Below are positions 16,594 to 24,928 of a stretch of 64,000 bases of DNA, one piece after another. Source of the DNA: Levilactobacillus brevis (lineage in GTDB: Bacteria > Bacillota > Bacilli > Lactobacillales > Lactobacillaceae). The notes under the pieces were generated by a model. It saw nothing but the letters and a program-made list of their open reading frames with translations, had not been told where the DNA came from and made no database searches. Within the stretch, counting starts at the first letter, position 1. Each line of letters opens with the position of its first letter. The DNA lies in NCBI GenBank assembly GCA_021383565.1, contig CP079699.1:620001-684000 (forward strand). The letters are read 5' to 3'. Made by a program: the position numbers and the translations under genes.

Positions 16594-16622
16594 AAAAAGG
16601 AACCCGGAGAATTCCAGATTCC
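16594..16622 (-). terminator. Terminator of the DUF3042 gene
   Basis: On the reverse strand, GGAATCTGGA pairs with TCCGGGTTCC (two G-U pairs) around ATTC, followed by TTTTTAT. Confidence 0.8.
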
Positions 16623-16630
16623 TGAGGGGC

Positions 16631-16807
16631 TTAACCATGGTGAGCAGAGTGACTCTTCCGGTTGGCCCGTTTCCGGTTTTCTTCAAACCGGGCTTCTTGA
16701 TCTTCAATTGGCTGAACGACTTTTTTTCTGAAAGAGAAGACGGCTCCAGCCACAGCACTAGCAGTTGCGACAACGCCAAAGAGGAATCCCTTTGTGAAAT
16801 GTTTCAT
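16631..16807 (-). CDS. DUF3042-family small membrane-anchored protein
   Basis: A 58-residue protein of the Lactobacillales DUF3042 family. 'MKHFTKGFLFGVVATASAVAG' forms one N-terminal hydrophobic helix. A basic and acidic tail contains 'FRKKVVQPIEDQEARFEENRK'-type sequence, given here in pieces by position (about 29-50). The ATG at 16807 is preceded by GGGAG at a correct distance; earlier in-frame ATGs lack this. It is a single gene on the reverse strand with its own terminator. Function is unknown; the topology suggests a membrane-tethered protein with a short charged tail. Confidence 0.88.
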   Translation of the reverse strand: MKHFTKGFLFGVVATASAVAGAVFSFRKKVVQPIEDQEARFEENRKRANRKSHSAHHG

Positions 16808-16960
16808 CGTATCGACTCCCATCATGTTTAATTAATTGGTTATCCGCTTCCATTATGCTGGTTTTTGTCAGAAATAGCCAGTGATTAGCAGATTCCCGGC
16901 GAAAAAATTGAGTGTTTTGTGGTACGCTAGATTTTGAAGATAGTGAGGGGAGTGGGAACT

Positions 16961-17728
16961 ATGTTTACGCGACAAACGACGCAGATAATTGCCCATCGTG
17001 GCAGTAAGGGTACCCGACCAGAGAATACGCTAGTGGCCTTTCAGACGGCCCTGGATGATGGGGCTGATGGGATTGAGACGGATGTCCAACTGTCACGCGA
17101 CCGGCAGATGATCATTATGCACGATGAGCAGGTGGACCGCACGACTAACGGCACCGGACTGGTCCGTGACCACACACTGGCCCAGCTCAAGGCGTTGGAC
17201 GCGGGCATTCATTTCGATCCGGCCTATGCGGCCACCCGGATTCCAACCTTGGATGAGGTGATTGGTTTGCTACAACGTAACCATTTCACGGGAATCTTCA
17301 ACCTCGAATTAAAAACCAACAAGTTCCCGTATCCCGGCCTCGAACAGCAACTGGCCGCGTACTTTACCCAGCACCCCGTGGGGTTTCGGCTAGTCTTCTC
17401 TAGCTTTCGGGCACAATCGCTGGTGACGTTGCGCCGCCTCTATCCGCAAGCGGAGTACGCCAAGCTCTTTCAGACGGCGAGTCGGCAGGCCAAAAAGATG
17501 GAGCGGTTGCATCAGGTTGCAGACCTTCATCCCGATATTCGCTGGGTGAAAGCTCACCGCTTCTGGTTACCGCACATGCAGTTGCGGCCCTGGACGGTAA
17601 ATTCTACTGCGGACATGACCTACTGCTTCAAACATCATTTTGCGGGGATGATTACCGATTATCCGGCCCGGGCGGTTCGTCTGCGGCAGCAAATACAAGG
17701 AGAATCTGATTCATGGAAAAAGTCTTAG
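16961..17728 (+). CDS. Glycerophosphodiester phosphodiesterase
   Basis: Hydrolyses glycerophosphodiesters to glycerol-3-phosphate and an alcohol. The TIM-barrel GDPD signature is complete: 'IAHRGSKGTRPENT' (catalytic His12 and Arg13), 'GADGIETDVQLSRD' (metal Glu and Asp) and 'MHDEQVDRTTNGTG' (second His). The 255 residues have no signal peptide, so it is probably cytosolic. The ATG at 16961 follows GAGGGGAGTGGG; an in-frame TTG at 16934 is less likely. The last 16 bases overlap miaA, indicating translational coupling. Confidence 0.92.
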   Translation: MFTRQTTQIIAHRGSKGTRPENTLVAFQTALDDGADGIETDVQLSRDRQMIIMHDEQVDRTTNGTGLVRDHTLAQLKALDAGIHFDPAYAATRIPTLDEVIGLLQRNHFTGIFNLELKTNKFPYPGLEQQLAAYFTQHPVGFRLVFSSFRAQSLVTLRRLYPQAEYAKLFQTASRQAKKMERLHQVADLHPDIRWVKAHRFWLPHMQLRPWTVNSTADMTYCFKHHFAGMITDYPARAVRLRQQIQGESDSWKKS

Positions 17729-18630
17729 CAATCGTGGGGCCGACCGCCGTGGGCAAGACCGCGCTGGCCATCACCCTGGCCCAAAAATTTAACGGTGAAA
17801 TTATCTCGGGGGACTCCATGCAAGTTTACCGACACCTAGACATCGGGACGGCCAAGGCCACCCCAGAAGAGCAGGCCCAGGCCACGCACCACTTAATTGA
17901 CGTGCGCGACGTTGACCAGCAGTTTACGGTCGCCCAGTTCGTGGCGGCGGCCCAACGGTTAATTCCGGCGATTATTGCGCGCGGGCATTTACCAATCATT
18001 GCCGGGGGGACGGGCTTTTACCTCCAGGCGTTGTTCGACGGCCTCAAGTTAGGCGCCGACGCCCCCGGCGATCCCGCCATTCGGGATAAATTTAGAGCCA
18101 TCGCAGCGGACAAAGGGGCCGACTACCTGTGGCATCAGCTCAACGACCAGGACCCCCAGGCGGCGGCGAAGATTCCGACCACCAATGTACGGCGAACGGT
18201 ACGGGCCCTCGAAGTGATTGCGGTCACAGGCAAGCCATTCTCCCACCAAGAAGACGATGGCCCCCAGTACGATGACTGTTACGTGGCACTCAACACCGAC
18301 CGTAGCCTACTCTACGACCGAATCAATCAACGGGTCGATCAGATGGTGCAGGCGGGATTGTTGGCTGAGGTGAAGTGGCTGGCCGCTCAGGGTGGTCGTG
18401 ACTTGCCGGCGGCCACGGGAATTGGCTACCGCGAGTTGTTGCCGGTTCTGGATACGCCGGCCAAGCTTCCGGCGGCCATCGAAACGGTCAAACAGGATTC
18501 ACGACACTACGCTAAACGGCAGTTAACCTGGTTCCGTAACCAAACGACGGCCACGTGGTATGATTTGGTCCAGCACCCGGAACAGCTCACAATCATTGAA
18601 AAACGGGTCGCGGCGTGGCTGCAATCCTAA
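17713..18630 (+). CDS. miaA: tRNA dimethylallyltransferase
   Basis: Adds a dimethylallyl group to A37 of tRNAs that read UNN codons. The P-loop is 'GPTAVGKT' (residues 9-16). It is followed by 'GDSMQVYRHLDIGTAK' and 'HHLIDV', then 'IAGGTGFYLQALF' and the tRNA-contacting 'TGIGYRELLP' and 'RHYAKRQLTWFRN'. The 305-residue length is normal. AAGGAGAATC lies before the ATG inside the end of the upstream phosphodiesterase gene, with which it overlaps. Confidence 0.96.
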   Translation: MEKVLAIVGPTAVGKTALAITLAQKFNGEIISGDSMQVYRHLDIGTAKATPEEQAQATHHLIDVRDVDQQFTVAQFVAAAQRLIPAIIARGHLPIIAGGTGFYLQALFDGLKLGADAPGDPAIRDKFRAIAADKGADYLWHQLNDQDPQAAAKIPTTNVRRTVRALEVIAVTGKPFSHQEDDGPQYDDCYVALNTDRSLLYDRINQRVDQMVQAGLLAEVKWLAAQGGRDLPAATGIGYRELLPVLDTPAKLPAAIETVKQDSRHYAKRQLTWFRNQTTATWYDLVQHPEQLTIIEKRVAAWLQS

Positions 18631-18676
18631 TTTGGTATAGAAAATTAACTAAGGTTTCGTTAAAAGTCAGCCCTCA

Positions 18677-18693
18677 TGTCATAAAATCTAACA
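18677..18693 (+). promoter_or_regulatory. GlnR operator
   Basis: TGTCA-N7-TAACA matches the GlnR/TnrA box TGTNAN7TNACA exactly. It ends eight bases before the -35 of glnR. This fits autorepression of glnRA when glutamine is plentiful. Confidence 0.82.
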
Positions 18694-18700
18694 TAAGTTC

Positions 18701-18728
18701 TTGACTCCCTGCCTAGGGGTGGTATGAT
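18701..18728 (+). promoter_or_regulatory. glnRA promoter
   Basis: TTGACT (18701-18706), 16-base spacer, TATGAT (18723-18728), with the GlnR box immediately upstream. Confidence 0.8.
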
Positions 18729-18756
18729 AGCGTCATAGTTAAAGGGGGCCAATCGC

Positions 18757-19140
18757 ATGAAGGAGAAAGAGTTACGACGGTCAATGGCTGTACTGCCAAT
18801 GGGAACCGTGATGAAGTTGACGAGCTTGACGGCCCGGCAGATTCGCTACTACGAGTCTCAAGGCCTGATTTCTCCGGAACGGAGCGACGGGAACCGGCGC
18901 CTCTATTCGCTGAATGATATTGACCGGTTACTTGAGATCCGGGATTATTTAGCGGACGGCGTGAACGTAGCGGGGATCAAAGCCATTTATGATCAGCAAC
19001 AAGCTGCGGCTCAGGCTAAACGTGAAGCGCATGAGCAACCGTTGACCGATGCGGATGTTCGTCGAATCTTGCAGGATGAGTTCATTCGGCAAGCCGGCCT
19101 GGGACATCCGGACCCGGGGCTGCAGCAGCGACCCCTTTAA
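18757..19140 (+). CDS. glnR: MerR-family nitrogen regulator GlnR
   Basis: A repressor of glutamine synthetase and other nitrogen genes, controlled in Firmicutes by feedback-inhibited GlnA. The 127 residues have an N-terminal MerR winged helix ('MKLTSLTARQIRYYESQGLI', 'RLYSLNDIDRLLEIRDYL') and a C-terminal tail of about 45 residues that in relatives mediates GlnA contact. AAAGGGGG precedes the ATG. glnA follows after 44 bases on the same transcript, and a GlnR box lies in the promoter. Confidence 0.95.
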   Translation: MKEKELRRSMAVLPMGTVMKLTSLTARQIRYYESQGLISPERSDGNRRLYSLNDIDRLLEIRDYLADGVNVAGIKAIYDQQQAAAQAKREAHEQPLTDADVRRILQDEFIRQAGLGHPDPGLQQRPL

Positions 19141-19184
19141 CCGACGCATTTGGTAGATACAAAAACTGACAGGGAGCGATTTTA

Positions 19185-20525
19185 ATGGCAAAACGGGATT
19201 ATTCCAAAGATGATATTCGCCAGATGGCAAAGGACGAAAACGTTAAGTTTCTACGGCTAATGTTTACCGATTTATTCGGCACAATCAAGAACGTCGAGGT
19301 ACCCATCAGCCAATTAGGCAAGTTGCTAGACAACAAGTTAATGTTTGACGGCTCCTCCATTGATGGCTTCGTGCGGATCGAAGAAAGTGACATGTACCTG
19401 TACCCTGACCTATCAACTTGGATGATTTTCCCTTGGAGTACGGAACGGGGCAAGATTGCGCGGGTGATCTGTGAAGTTTACACCACAGACGGTAAGCCAT
19501 TTGAAGGCGACCCACGGAACAACCTGATCCGGGTCTTAAGCGATATGCGCAAGGCCGGCTTCACTGATTTCAACATTGGACCAGAACCCGAATTCTTCCT
19601 GTTCAAGATGGATGAAAATGGCAAGCCAACGACGGAACTCAACGATAAGGGGAGCTACTTCGATATGGCGCCAATGGACTTGGGCGAAAATTGTCGGCGT
19701 GAAATCGTCTTAACCCTGGAAGAAATGGGCTTTGACGTCGAAGCGGCCCACCACGAAGTCGCTCCTGGTCAGCACGAAATTGACTTTAAGTATGCGGACG
19801 CCTTGACTGCGGCCGATAACATTCAAACATTTAAGCTGGTCGTGAAGACAATTGCCCGGAAATATGGCCTCTATGCGACCTTCATGCCAAAACCTCTGGC
19901 CGGAATCAACGGCTCGGGGATGCATCTGAACATGTCCTTATTCCATGACAAGGGCAATGCCTTCTACGATGAAAAGGGGAACATGCAACTGTCTGAAGAT
20001 GCCTTCCACTTCTTGGGTGGCCTGTTGAAGCATGCGCGGAGCTTTACCGCCATCTGCAACCCAATCGTCAACAGTTACAAGCGTCTGGTTCCCGGTTACG
20101 AAGCGCCAGTCTACGTTGCTTGGTCCGGGTCTAACCGGTCCCCATTAATTCGGGTACCTAACTCTCGAGGATTATCAACGCGGTTGGAACTACGGAGCGT
20201 GGACCCAGCGGCGAACCCATATCTGGCCATTGCGGCCGTACTGGAAGCCGGTTTGGATGGATTACGGAATCAATTGGCCCCACGCGAGGCGATTGACCGG
20301 AATATCTACCGGATGGATGCCGAGGAACGACAAGAAAATCACATTACCAACTTGCCTGATACCCTGCACAATGCCTTGAAGGACCTGGCCGCCGATGAGG
20401 TCATCCGCAATGCCATGGGGCACCACCTGTTCCAAAGCTTCATGGAAGCCAAGACCTTGGAATACAATTCTTACCGGACGCAAGTTTCCCAGTGGGAACG
20501 CGATCAGTACCTGGAATTGTACTAA
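19185..20525 (+). CDS. glnA: Type I glutamine synthetase
   Basis: Makes glutamine from glutamate, ammonia and ATP in the cytosol; dodecameric. The 446 residues match the GSI-alpha class of Firmicutes. Visible signatures include '[10 protein letters not shown]' near residue 47, 'GPEPEFFLF', '[15 protein letters not shown]', '[20 protein letters not shown]' and '[13 protein letters not shown]'. No adenylylation tyrosine loop is expected in this class. In relatives, feedback-inhibited GlnA activates GlnR, which is encoded just upstream. No classical terminator follows; repeat copy C starts 38 bases after the stop. Confidence 0.97.
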   Translation: MAKRDYSKDDIRQMAKDENVKFLRLMFTDLFGTIKNVEVPISQLGKLLDNKLMFDGSSIDGFVRIEESDMYLYPDLSTWMIFPWSTERGKIARVICEVYTTDGKPFEGDPRNNLIRVLSDMRKAGFTDFNIGPEPEFFLFKMDENGKPTTELNDKGSYFDMAPMDLGENCRREIVLTLEEMGFDVEAAHHEVAPGQHEIDFKYADALTAADNIQTFKLVVKTIARKYGLYATFMPKPLAGINGSGMHLNMSLFHDKGNAFYDEKGNMQLSEDAFHFLGGLLKHARSFTAICNPIVNSYKRLVPGYEAPVYVAWSGSNRSPLIRVPNSRGLSTRLELRSVDPAANPYLAIAAVLEAGLDGLRNQLAPREAIDRNIYRMDAEERQENHITNLPDTLHNALKDLAADEVIRNAMGHHLFQSFMEAKTLEYNSYRTQVSQWERDQYLELY

Positions 20526-20562
20526 ACTGAAGGTTGAAAGCTATAAAATAGTTAGAATCCGT

Positions 20563-20710
20563 GGTATGACAAGGATACCATCCATGATAATATCCTAGTC
20601 GCATACCGGCCGCCTTACCGTTCGCCAAATTTGGTCTGGATCGCGGTGGGCAGGACGGGAAAAGCCAAAGGGCGGTCCCCACAGCGCCGGAATCTCTGGC
20701 AGTCGCAGAT
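20563..20710 (-). repeat. Structured intergenic repeat, 5'-truncated copy C (reverse)
   Basis: Read on the reverse strand, it contains GTCCTGCCCACCGCGATCC, then GACCAAATTTGGCGAACGG and TAAGGCGGCC. A tail hairpin GGTATG..AGGATA/TATCCT..CATACC (plus 20563-20607) follows and is shared with copy B. Hairpin 3 keeps the loop motif ACCGCCC..TGGC. The 5' strand of the closing helix is missing. Confidence 0.75.
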
Positions 20711-20773
20711 GGTGTTGATGGCTAGTTTAATGGCGATAGGCCCTGTCAGCTGGGAATCGGGGAGTATTCACAA

Positions 20774-20964
20774 ACTTTCAATCTTTAGTGCTAAATCTAA
20801 CGCATAAATCGACACGGCCATTGCGGTCGTGTGCGGTTGAAAAGAGAAGTCGTCGACAGCTACAAGCTGTGGGCGGCTTCTTTGTTTGCCGAACGTGGCC
20901 GACGGCTGCCAGTGACCCCCGATTGTCCGTTAGTTGGTTCGGAAGCTGACAAGCCGTTTTTTTT
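20774..20964 (+). other. Structured intergenic segment ending in a terminator-like hairpin
   Basis: Three hairpins follow one another: ACACGGCC/GGTCGTGT (20812-20832), AGAAG..CAGC/GCTG..CTTCT (20845-20881) and ACGGCT..CAG..CCGA/TCGG..CTG..AGCCGT followed by eight T (20902-20964). CTTTCAA at about 20774 can also pair with TTGAAAAG at about 20837. This could be a small RNA or an attenuator leader for the gene at 21092. No known family is recognised. Confidence 0.45.
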
Positions 20965-21091
20965 AAAAATTTCATTGTTTTCCGGCAAATTTTGGGGAAA
21001 CTGCTTTATTCTCCGGCGTTTTTTGGTAACATGAACGTATAACCAAATGTTTTCAGCACAGGCTGGGGAACATGAGAATGAGGGATAATCC

Positions 21092-21970
21092 ATGGAAAAT
21101 CAAGAACAGCAAGCCAATGCGGCCGATGCCCTGACGCAGGTAATCGCCAACAAACTCGATTACTTAAGTACGATGCAGGCAGCGGTTCAGCATGGTGATG
21201 ACCGAAAAATCTACGAACTTCTTGATCAAGTTCGCTATTACCAAGAAGTAAAGAAGACGCGGGCAGACCGCTCTGTGAACCATTTAGCAGAATTGGTCGA
21301 CAACATTCATCCCCAAATTAGCCATTATTTGAGCGATAAATTAATCGATTATTTAGGACACATCTATCCCTTCTTCTACTACGAAGAATTTACCACGGGG
21401 ATGTTCCACATCTACTTTGGTAACTGGTGGGACCGGCGCTTGTTCGGTGACCTAGACGTCATCAACGTTCAGTTCGAGTTCGACAAGACCGAATACCAGA
21501 AGTTGCGGGATTCATTTGCACTGGAAAGCCAGAGCCAACGCCTCAATACCTCTAAGATTGAGTCCATTTCCGCCGAGAGTGAAAAGCTTCAGGAATTGGT
21601 CAACGCCCAACCGAAGCGGGATAACCAGAAGACCCAACTGCGTGAACAACTGAAAGAAAACAGTGGTAAGAGCAGTATGCCTTGGGAATCCGGCAAGGTG
21701 AAGACTGAACGTCAGGAGATTATCGACCAATTGACGGAGTTAGCGGACCAGGACGAAAAGGCCCTGAACGCCCACAAGTTGATTAAGGAAAATGACGATA
21801 AAATTTTGGTATTGTCCAAGGAAGATACCATCTTAAATTACGAAAAGCAGAGCATTCGCGACGCCTTCGATGACTTTGAACATTTCGAAGCACACAATGC
21901 TAGCCTATATGCCGACTACTTGAACAGCCTTTTAGGCAAAAGCGAGGGTGAGGTGACCGTCGATGATTAA
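21092..21970 (+). CDS. Uncharacterised coiled-coil protein, first gene of a three-gene unit
   Basis: A 292-residue, acidic, mostly helical protein I do not recognise. The N-terminal half (about 1-135) contains aromatic-rich sequence such as 'HIYPFFYYEEFTTGMFHIYF'. The rest (about 135-290) has long charged stretches rich in E, K, Q and D that look coiled-coil. There is no signal peptide, membrane segment or Walker motif. The next gene starts 8 bases before its stop, indicating translational coupling. The dUTPase-like third gene hints at nucleotide or DNA metabolism, but no function can be assigned. Confidence 0.85.
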   Translation: MENQEQQANAADALTQVIANKLDYLSTMQAAVQHGDDRKIYELLDQVRYYQEVKKTRADRSVNHLAELVDNIHPQISHYLSDKLIDYLGHIYPFFYYEEFTTGMFHIYFGNWWDRRLFGDLDVINVQFEFDKTEYQKLRDSFALESQSQRLNTSKIESISAESEKLQELVNAQPKRDNQKTQLREQLKENSGKSSMPWESGKVKTERQEIIDQLTELADQDEKALNAHKLIKENDDKILVLSKEDTILNYEKQSIRDAFDDFEHFEAHNASLYADYLNSLLGKSEGEVTVDD

Positions 21971-22904
21971 CGAAAACGATCCGTCTACGCTAACCACCAG
22001 TGGCCGTCTGTTGAACTACAACGAAGCCATTAAGGACGGCCTACAAACGGGGCTGACCTTTACCAAGCTGATGGACCAACTGATCCGAACGACCGACCCC
22101 AACGAATTGGTGGCCGCGGCGACCCAGTTGGCCGACTTTAAGCTTGATTCCGACTACGTGACGTTCCCGCACCAGTACAGCAACGCCGACTACTACCTAC
22201 TCTTTATGTCGCGGATGTTGGAACTACACGATCAGGGCAGTCAGGTTATCGTCCAATCGCGGGACCATCGCGAGGAATTGACGCAGCAATTGACGACGCT
22301 GGGCGACCGGGGGTCTTTTAACTTCCGCGTGGAATCGTCTGAAAATGGCGGTGTGTTCTACCGCGAACGGGCCACGGGACAATCACTATTCTACCTGAAC
22401 CTGGAACGGAAGATGATGCGCTTCAACAGTCATGCGTTGACGCAGTTATTTATCATTGATCTGCACGACACGGTACCTGCAGAAACGGTGAAGACCTCCG
22501 TTCAGGTACTGATCGACTTTGCCCGTTACCTGAAGGAAGATTACGGGTACTCCGTGGACTTCAACATCTTGGATGCAGCGAACCGGCAGAATTACGCGGT
22601 ACGGGCGGCGGATCTACCGGCTGGTATCGTGGATCGGCTGTTCGTGACGGCGGCCAAGAACGACTACATGCTGACCAACGGCGTGAATGGCAACGGTGCC
22701 GAGATTGCGTTGGACAAGGGGATTGTCGTCGATATTTTCAACAATCAGTTAGAGGGTCAACCGGAATGGGTCCTGACCGTTCACGACGATGAACAGAAGA
22801 TTTCCTGGTTCGATGTGCTCTTGAAATACCCGTTTATGCGGGATTGGTACTTAGAAAACCTGACGGATCTGGAAGTCAAGTCAGATCCACTCATCTTCGG
22901 ATAG
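21963..22904 (+). CDS. Uncharacterised protein, second gene of a three-gene unit
   Basis: A 313-residue cytosolic protein with mixed alpha/beta character. It begins 'MINENDPSTLTTSGRLLNYN' and contains 'DSDYVTFPHQYSNADYYLLF', 'GVFYRERATGQSLFYLNLER' and 'WFDVLLKYPFMRDWYLENL'. I recognise no domain, signal peptide or membrane helix. It overlaps the upstream gene by 8 bases and is followed 12 bases later by the dUTPase-like gene. It is probably translated in concert with its neighbours. No function is proposed. Confidence 0.85.
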   Translation: MINENDPSTLTTSGRLLNYNEAIKDGLQTGLTFTKLMDQLIRTTDPNELVAAATQLADFKLDSDYVTFPHQYSNADYYLLFMSRMLELHDQGSQVIVQSRDHREELTQQLTTLGDRGSFNFRVESSENGGVFYRERATGQSLFYLNLERKMMRFNSHALTQLFIIDLHDTVPAETVKTSVQVLIDFARYLKEDYGYSVDFNILDAANRQNYAVRAADLPAGIVDRLFVTAAKNDYMLTNGVNGNGAEIALDKGIVVDIFNNQLEGQPEWVLTVHDDEQKISWFDVLLKYPFMRDWYLENLTDLEVKSDPLIFG

Positions 22905-22916
22905 GAGGCTTAGTCG

Positions 22917-23459
22917 GTGTTAGAGTTAGCAAAATTAGTGCAGCAGTCCATTGCGTTGGACGAGCAGATTACCCGGGACAGAGACATCGAGTTGCCGCGC
23001 AAGGTGCAGATTGAAAATGCCTACGTGGCGCTGGATGTTGAGTTGGCCGAAACGGCGAATACGTCCGAGTGGTTCAAGGTGTGGAAGACGCACCGCGGTA
23101 AGGCCGATGAGGGCCAGACACCACGACAGACCCTGCTGACGGAATATACAGATGCCATGGACTTCTTCTTCTTGGTGGCTGCGAAGAAGACCTGGACGCA
23201 TCTGATTATGATCACCGAAGAAGACTTGACGGGTTTAGAGAAGAGTCGGCCCGCTAAGGATTTGGACCAACAATACTTAATTTTAAAACGCATGTTGTTT
23301 AACAGTCATTTCGACCATCGGCAAGAGGACTTTCGCCACGCTTGGCGGCTCTTCTTGAAGTGGGGATTCGTCGATCTGGGCTTCAAACAAGATGAGATTC
23401 AAGCCGCCTATGAGGCCAAACGCCAGGTCAACCTGGATCGTCAGGCCAATGATTATTAG
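22917..23459 (+). CDS. Probable all-alpha dUTPase-like NTP pyrophosphohydrolase
   Basis: A 180-residue all-helical protein resembling dimeric dUTPases of the MazG-like all-alpha NTP-PPase superfamily. Helix 1 carries 'ALDVELAETANTSEWFKVWK', whose acidic pair corresponds to the ExxE metal site. 'LLTEYTDAMDFFFLVAAKK' provides the ExxD-type second acidic motif. These enzymes hydrolyse dUTP or dCTP/dUDP to the monophosphate. The GTG start has AGGAGG upstream. It is the last of three coupled genes, and a terminator follows. Superfamily is likely; the exact substrate is inferred. Confidence 0.75.
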   Translation: MLELAKLVQQSIALDEQITRDRDIELPRKVQIENAYVALDVELAETANTSEWFKVWKTHRGKADEGQTPRQTLLTEYTDAMDFFFLVAAKKTWTHLIMITEEDLTGLEKSRPAKDLDQQYLILKRMLFNSHFDHRQEDFRHAWRLFLKWGFVDLGFKQDEIQAAYEAKRQVNLDRQANDY

Positions 23460-23469
23460 TATTTACAAC

Positions 23470-23503
23470 TAAAAGGGGTCGTCTTCTACGTCGGCCCTTT
23501 TCG
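23470..23503 (+). terminator. Terminator of the three-gene unit
   Basis: AAAAGGG...CCCTTTT hairpin followed by CGCAT; also workable in reverse. Confidence 0.8.
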
Positions 23504-23727
23504 CATATCAAGATGCCGGCATCAGTTTATAGTCGGTTGCCAGCAGTGATTCGGTTAAGTAACTCGGTGGATTTTGCTGGTATTTTCACGATGAGACTGG
23601 TAAAATTCAAGGACTTGTCCAAGTCGTCAACCAGACGTTGGCTGATCTGACGATAATGTCGACCGCCGTAAAAAGTATTAGCCGTAAACAATCATTTGCA
23701 CAATGATTATCGGCAAAGTCCAACAAC
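23504..23727. other. Intergenic stretch, possible coding remnant
   Basis: There is no intact gene. A plus-strand frame at about 23577-23655 reads like protein (YFHDETGKIQGLVQVV, then NQTLADL) but has an in-frame stop just upstream and no start or ribosome-binding site. It may be a decayed fragment. Confidence 0.3.
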
Positions 23728-23778
23728 TTGATAAAAATAATAATCCTTAAACTTTGTCTCAAGAGGGAGGAGACTACC

Positions 23779-24408
23779 ATTAGTCATATCGATCCACGGG
23801 TCATTCGCACCAATGAACGACTCCGCCAAGCGCTCAGCACGTTACTTGAGGACCACCCACTAAAGGAAGTTTCCGTGCAGTCTTTGACCAAGACGGCACA
23901 GATTACACGGGGAACTTTTTATTTACACTACAAAGACAAGGCTGACTTTCTGCTACAAACGGAGAAGCAGCTCATCACGGAATGGTTTGAATACGCCGAG
24001 ATGGTCACGACGATTACCGACCCCGCATCCGCAGGAGATGTGATTCGCGTGGTCGGGTTTGACGTGAACGCTGGCTTACAGTTCGCTGACCGGCACCACC
24101 AGATTCTAACCACGTTGTTTGACCCCCAATTTCCGCAGTTCCGACGACTTTTCTTGGACACGTTGATGGGAAAACTCTTTCAATTCGGTCTGCGTTTTGA
24201 GGGGGACCAGCAGAACTTCCATCTAACGGAAAATGAAATTCCGGCCAGCTATCTGGCGTCCGCCTTCATGGGGATGGTCATGCAGTGGCTGGCTGATGAC
24301 CGGCGTTTTGGCTACGAGCATCTAGGCCGCACCTTTGCCAAGCTGTTGCCTAGCCCCCAGGCGTCCCGACTGAGTCAGTGGTTTCTCACGGCCAGTCCGA
24401 AAGGGTAA
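23779..24408 (+). CDS. TetR/AcrR-family transcriptional regulator (probable ATT start)
   Basis: The N-terminal TetR helix-turn-helix is clear: 'RTNERLRQALSTLLEDHPLK', 'VSVQSLTKTAQITRGTFYLHY' (in overlapping parts) and 'KDKADFLLQ'. The C-terminal ligand domain (about 60-209) resembles the TetR_C group found in Firmicutes. GGGAGGAG at 23765-23772 is perfectly placed only for an ATT codon at 23779. The nearest conventional in-frame start is a TTG at 23728 without a good ribosome-binding site; it would add 17 residues of low-complexity sequence. It is monocistronic and its target is unknown. Confidence 0.87.
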   Translation: MSHIDPRVIRTNERLRQALSTLLEDHPLKEVSVQSLTKTAQITRGTFYLHYKDKADFLLQTEKQLITEWFEYAEMVTTITDPASAGDVIRVVGFDVNAGLQFADRHHQILTTLFDPQFPQFRRLFLDTLMGKLFQFGLRFEGDQQNFHLTENEIPASYLASAFMGMVMQWLADDRRFGYEHLGRTFAKLLPSPQASRLSQWFLTASPKG

Positions 24409-24441
24409 ATCGGCTATTTTCAGCGGGATTGAAAATAAAGC

Positions 24442-24470
24442 TTGACGTGAGATAGCCCATCAAGTATAAT
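24442..24470 (+). promoter_or_regulatory. rplU operon promoter
   Basis: TTGACG (24442-24447), 17-base spacer, TATAAT (24465-24470). Confidence 0.88.
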
Positions 24471-24477
24471 TTTCATG

Positions 24478-24590
24478 TTGTATTTGTGGACTTCCACAGC
24501 TGCAACCGCTCGGGACGAGTCATTAAGTTTTCCGCTTGCGGAGCACTTGTTTTCGGCGAGTCTAAGTCTTAAATTATAAGGAGGTGCACA
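24478..24590 (+). promoter_or_regulatory. Probable L21 leader RNA
   Basis: About 120 bases lie between the promoter and rplU and contain short hairpins (for example GTGGA..TCCAC and TCCGC..GCGGA). In Firmicutes a structured L21 leader occupies this place and is thought to mediate feedback by a ribosomal protein. The assignment rests on position and local pairing. Confidence 0.55.
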
Positions 24591-24593
24591 CAC

Positions 24594-24902
24594 ATGTACG
24601 CAATTATCGTAACTGGCGGCAAGCAGTACAAGGTCGAAGCAGGCCAAGCTGTTTACGTCGAAAAGTTGAACGTTGAAGCTGGTGAAAAGGTTACTTTTGA
24701 CCAAGTTGTCTTTGTCGGCGGCGACACGCCTAAGATCGGGACGCCAACTGTTGCAGGTGCAACCGTTACTGGAACTGTTGAAAAGCAGGGTCTGGAAAAG
24801 AAGGTTGTTACTTTCAAGTACAAGGCCAAGAAGGGCCAACATACGAAGAAGGGTCACCGTCAACCATACACCAAGGTTGTCGTTGATGCTATCAACGCTT
24901 AA
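24594..24902 (+). CDS. rplU: 50S ribosomal protein L21
   Basis: A large-subunit protein that binds 23S rRNA. '[18 protein letters not shown]' and '[13 protein letters not shown]' are canonical, and the 102 residues are of normal length. AAGGAGGTG lies before the ATG. First gene of rplU-prp-rpmA, behind a strong promoter and a structured leader. Confidence 0.97.
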   Translation: MYAIIVTGGKQYKVEAGQAVYVEKLNVEAGEKVTFDQVVFVGGDTPKIGTPTVAGATVTGTVEKQGLEKKVVTFKYKAKKGQHTKKGHRQPYTKVVVDAINA

Positions 24903-24928
24903 GCCTAAAGATTAGAGAGGCGATCTCG

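Noticed and set aside
16565-16831. Plus-strand ORF of 88 codons opposite the DUF3042 gene
   Set aside because: The reverse strand encodes a recognisable DUF3042 protein with its own ribosome-binding site and terminator; the plus ORF is its shadow.
20847-20882. Hairpin as a simple terminator of glnA
   Set aside because: It is over 300 bases from glnA with the structured repeat between, and its T-run is only TTTG; grouped with the following hairpins instead.
23577-23655. Protein-like reading frame before the TetR gene
   Set aside because: An in-frame stop and the absence of a start signal mean it can be at most a remnant; no family was recognised.
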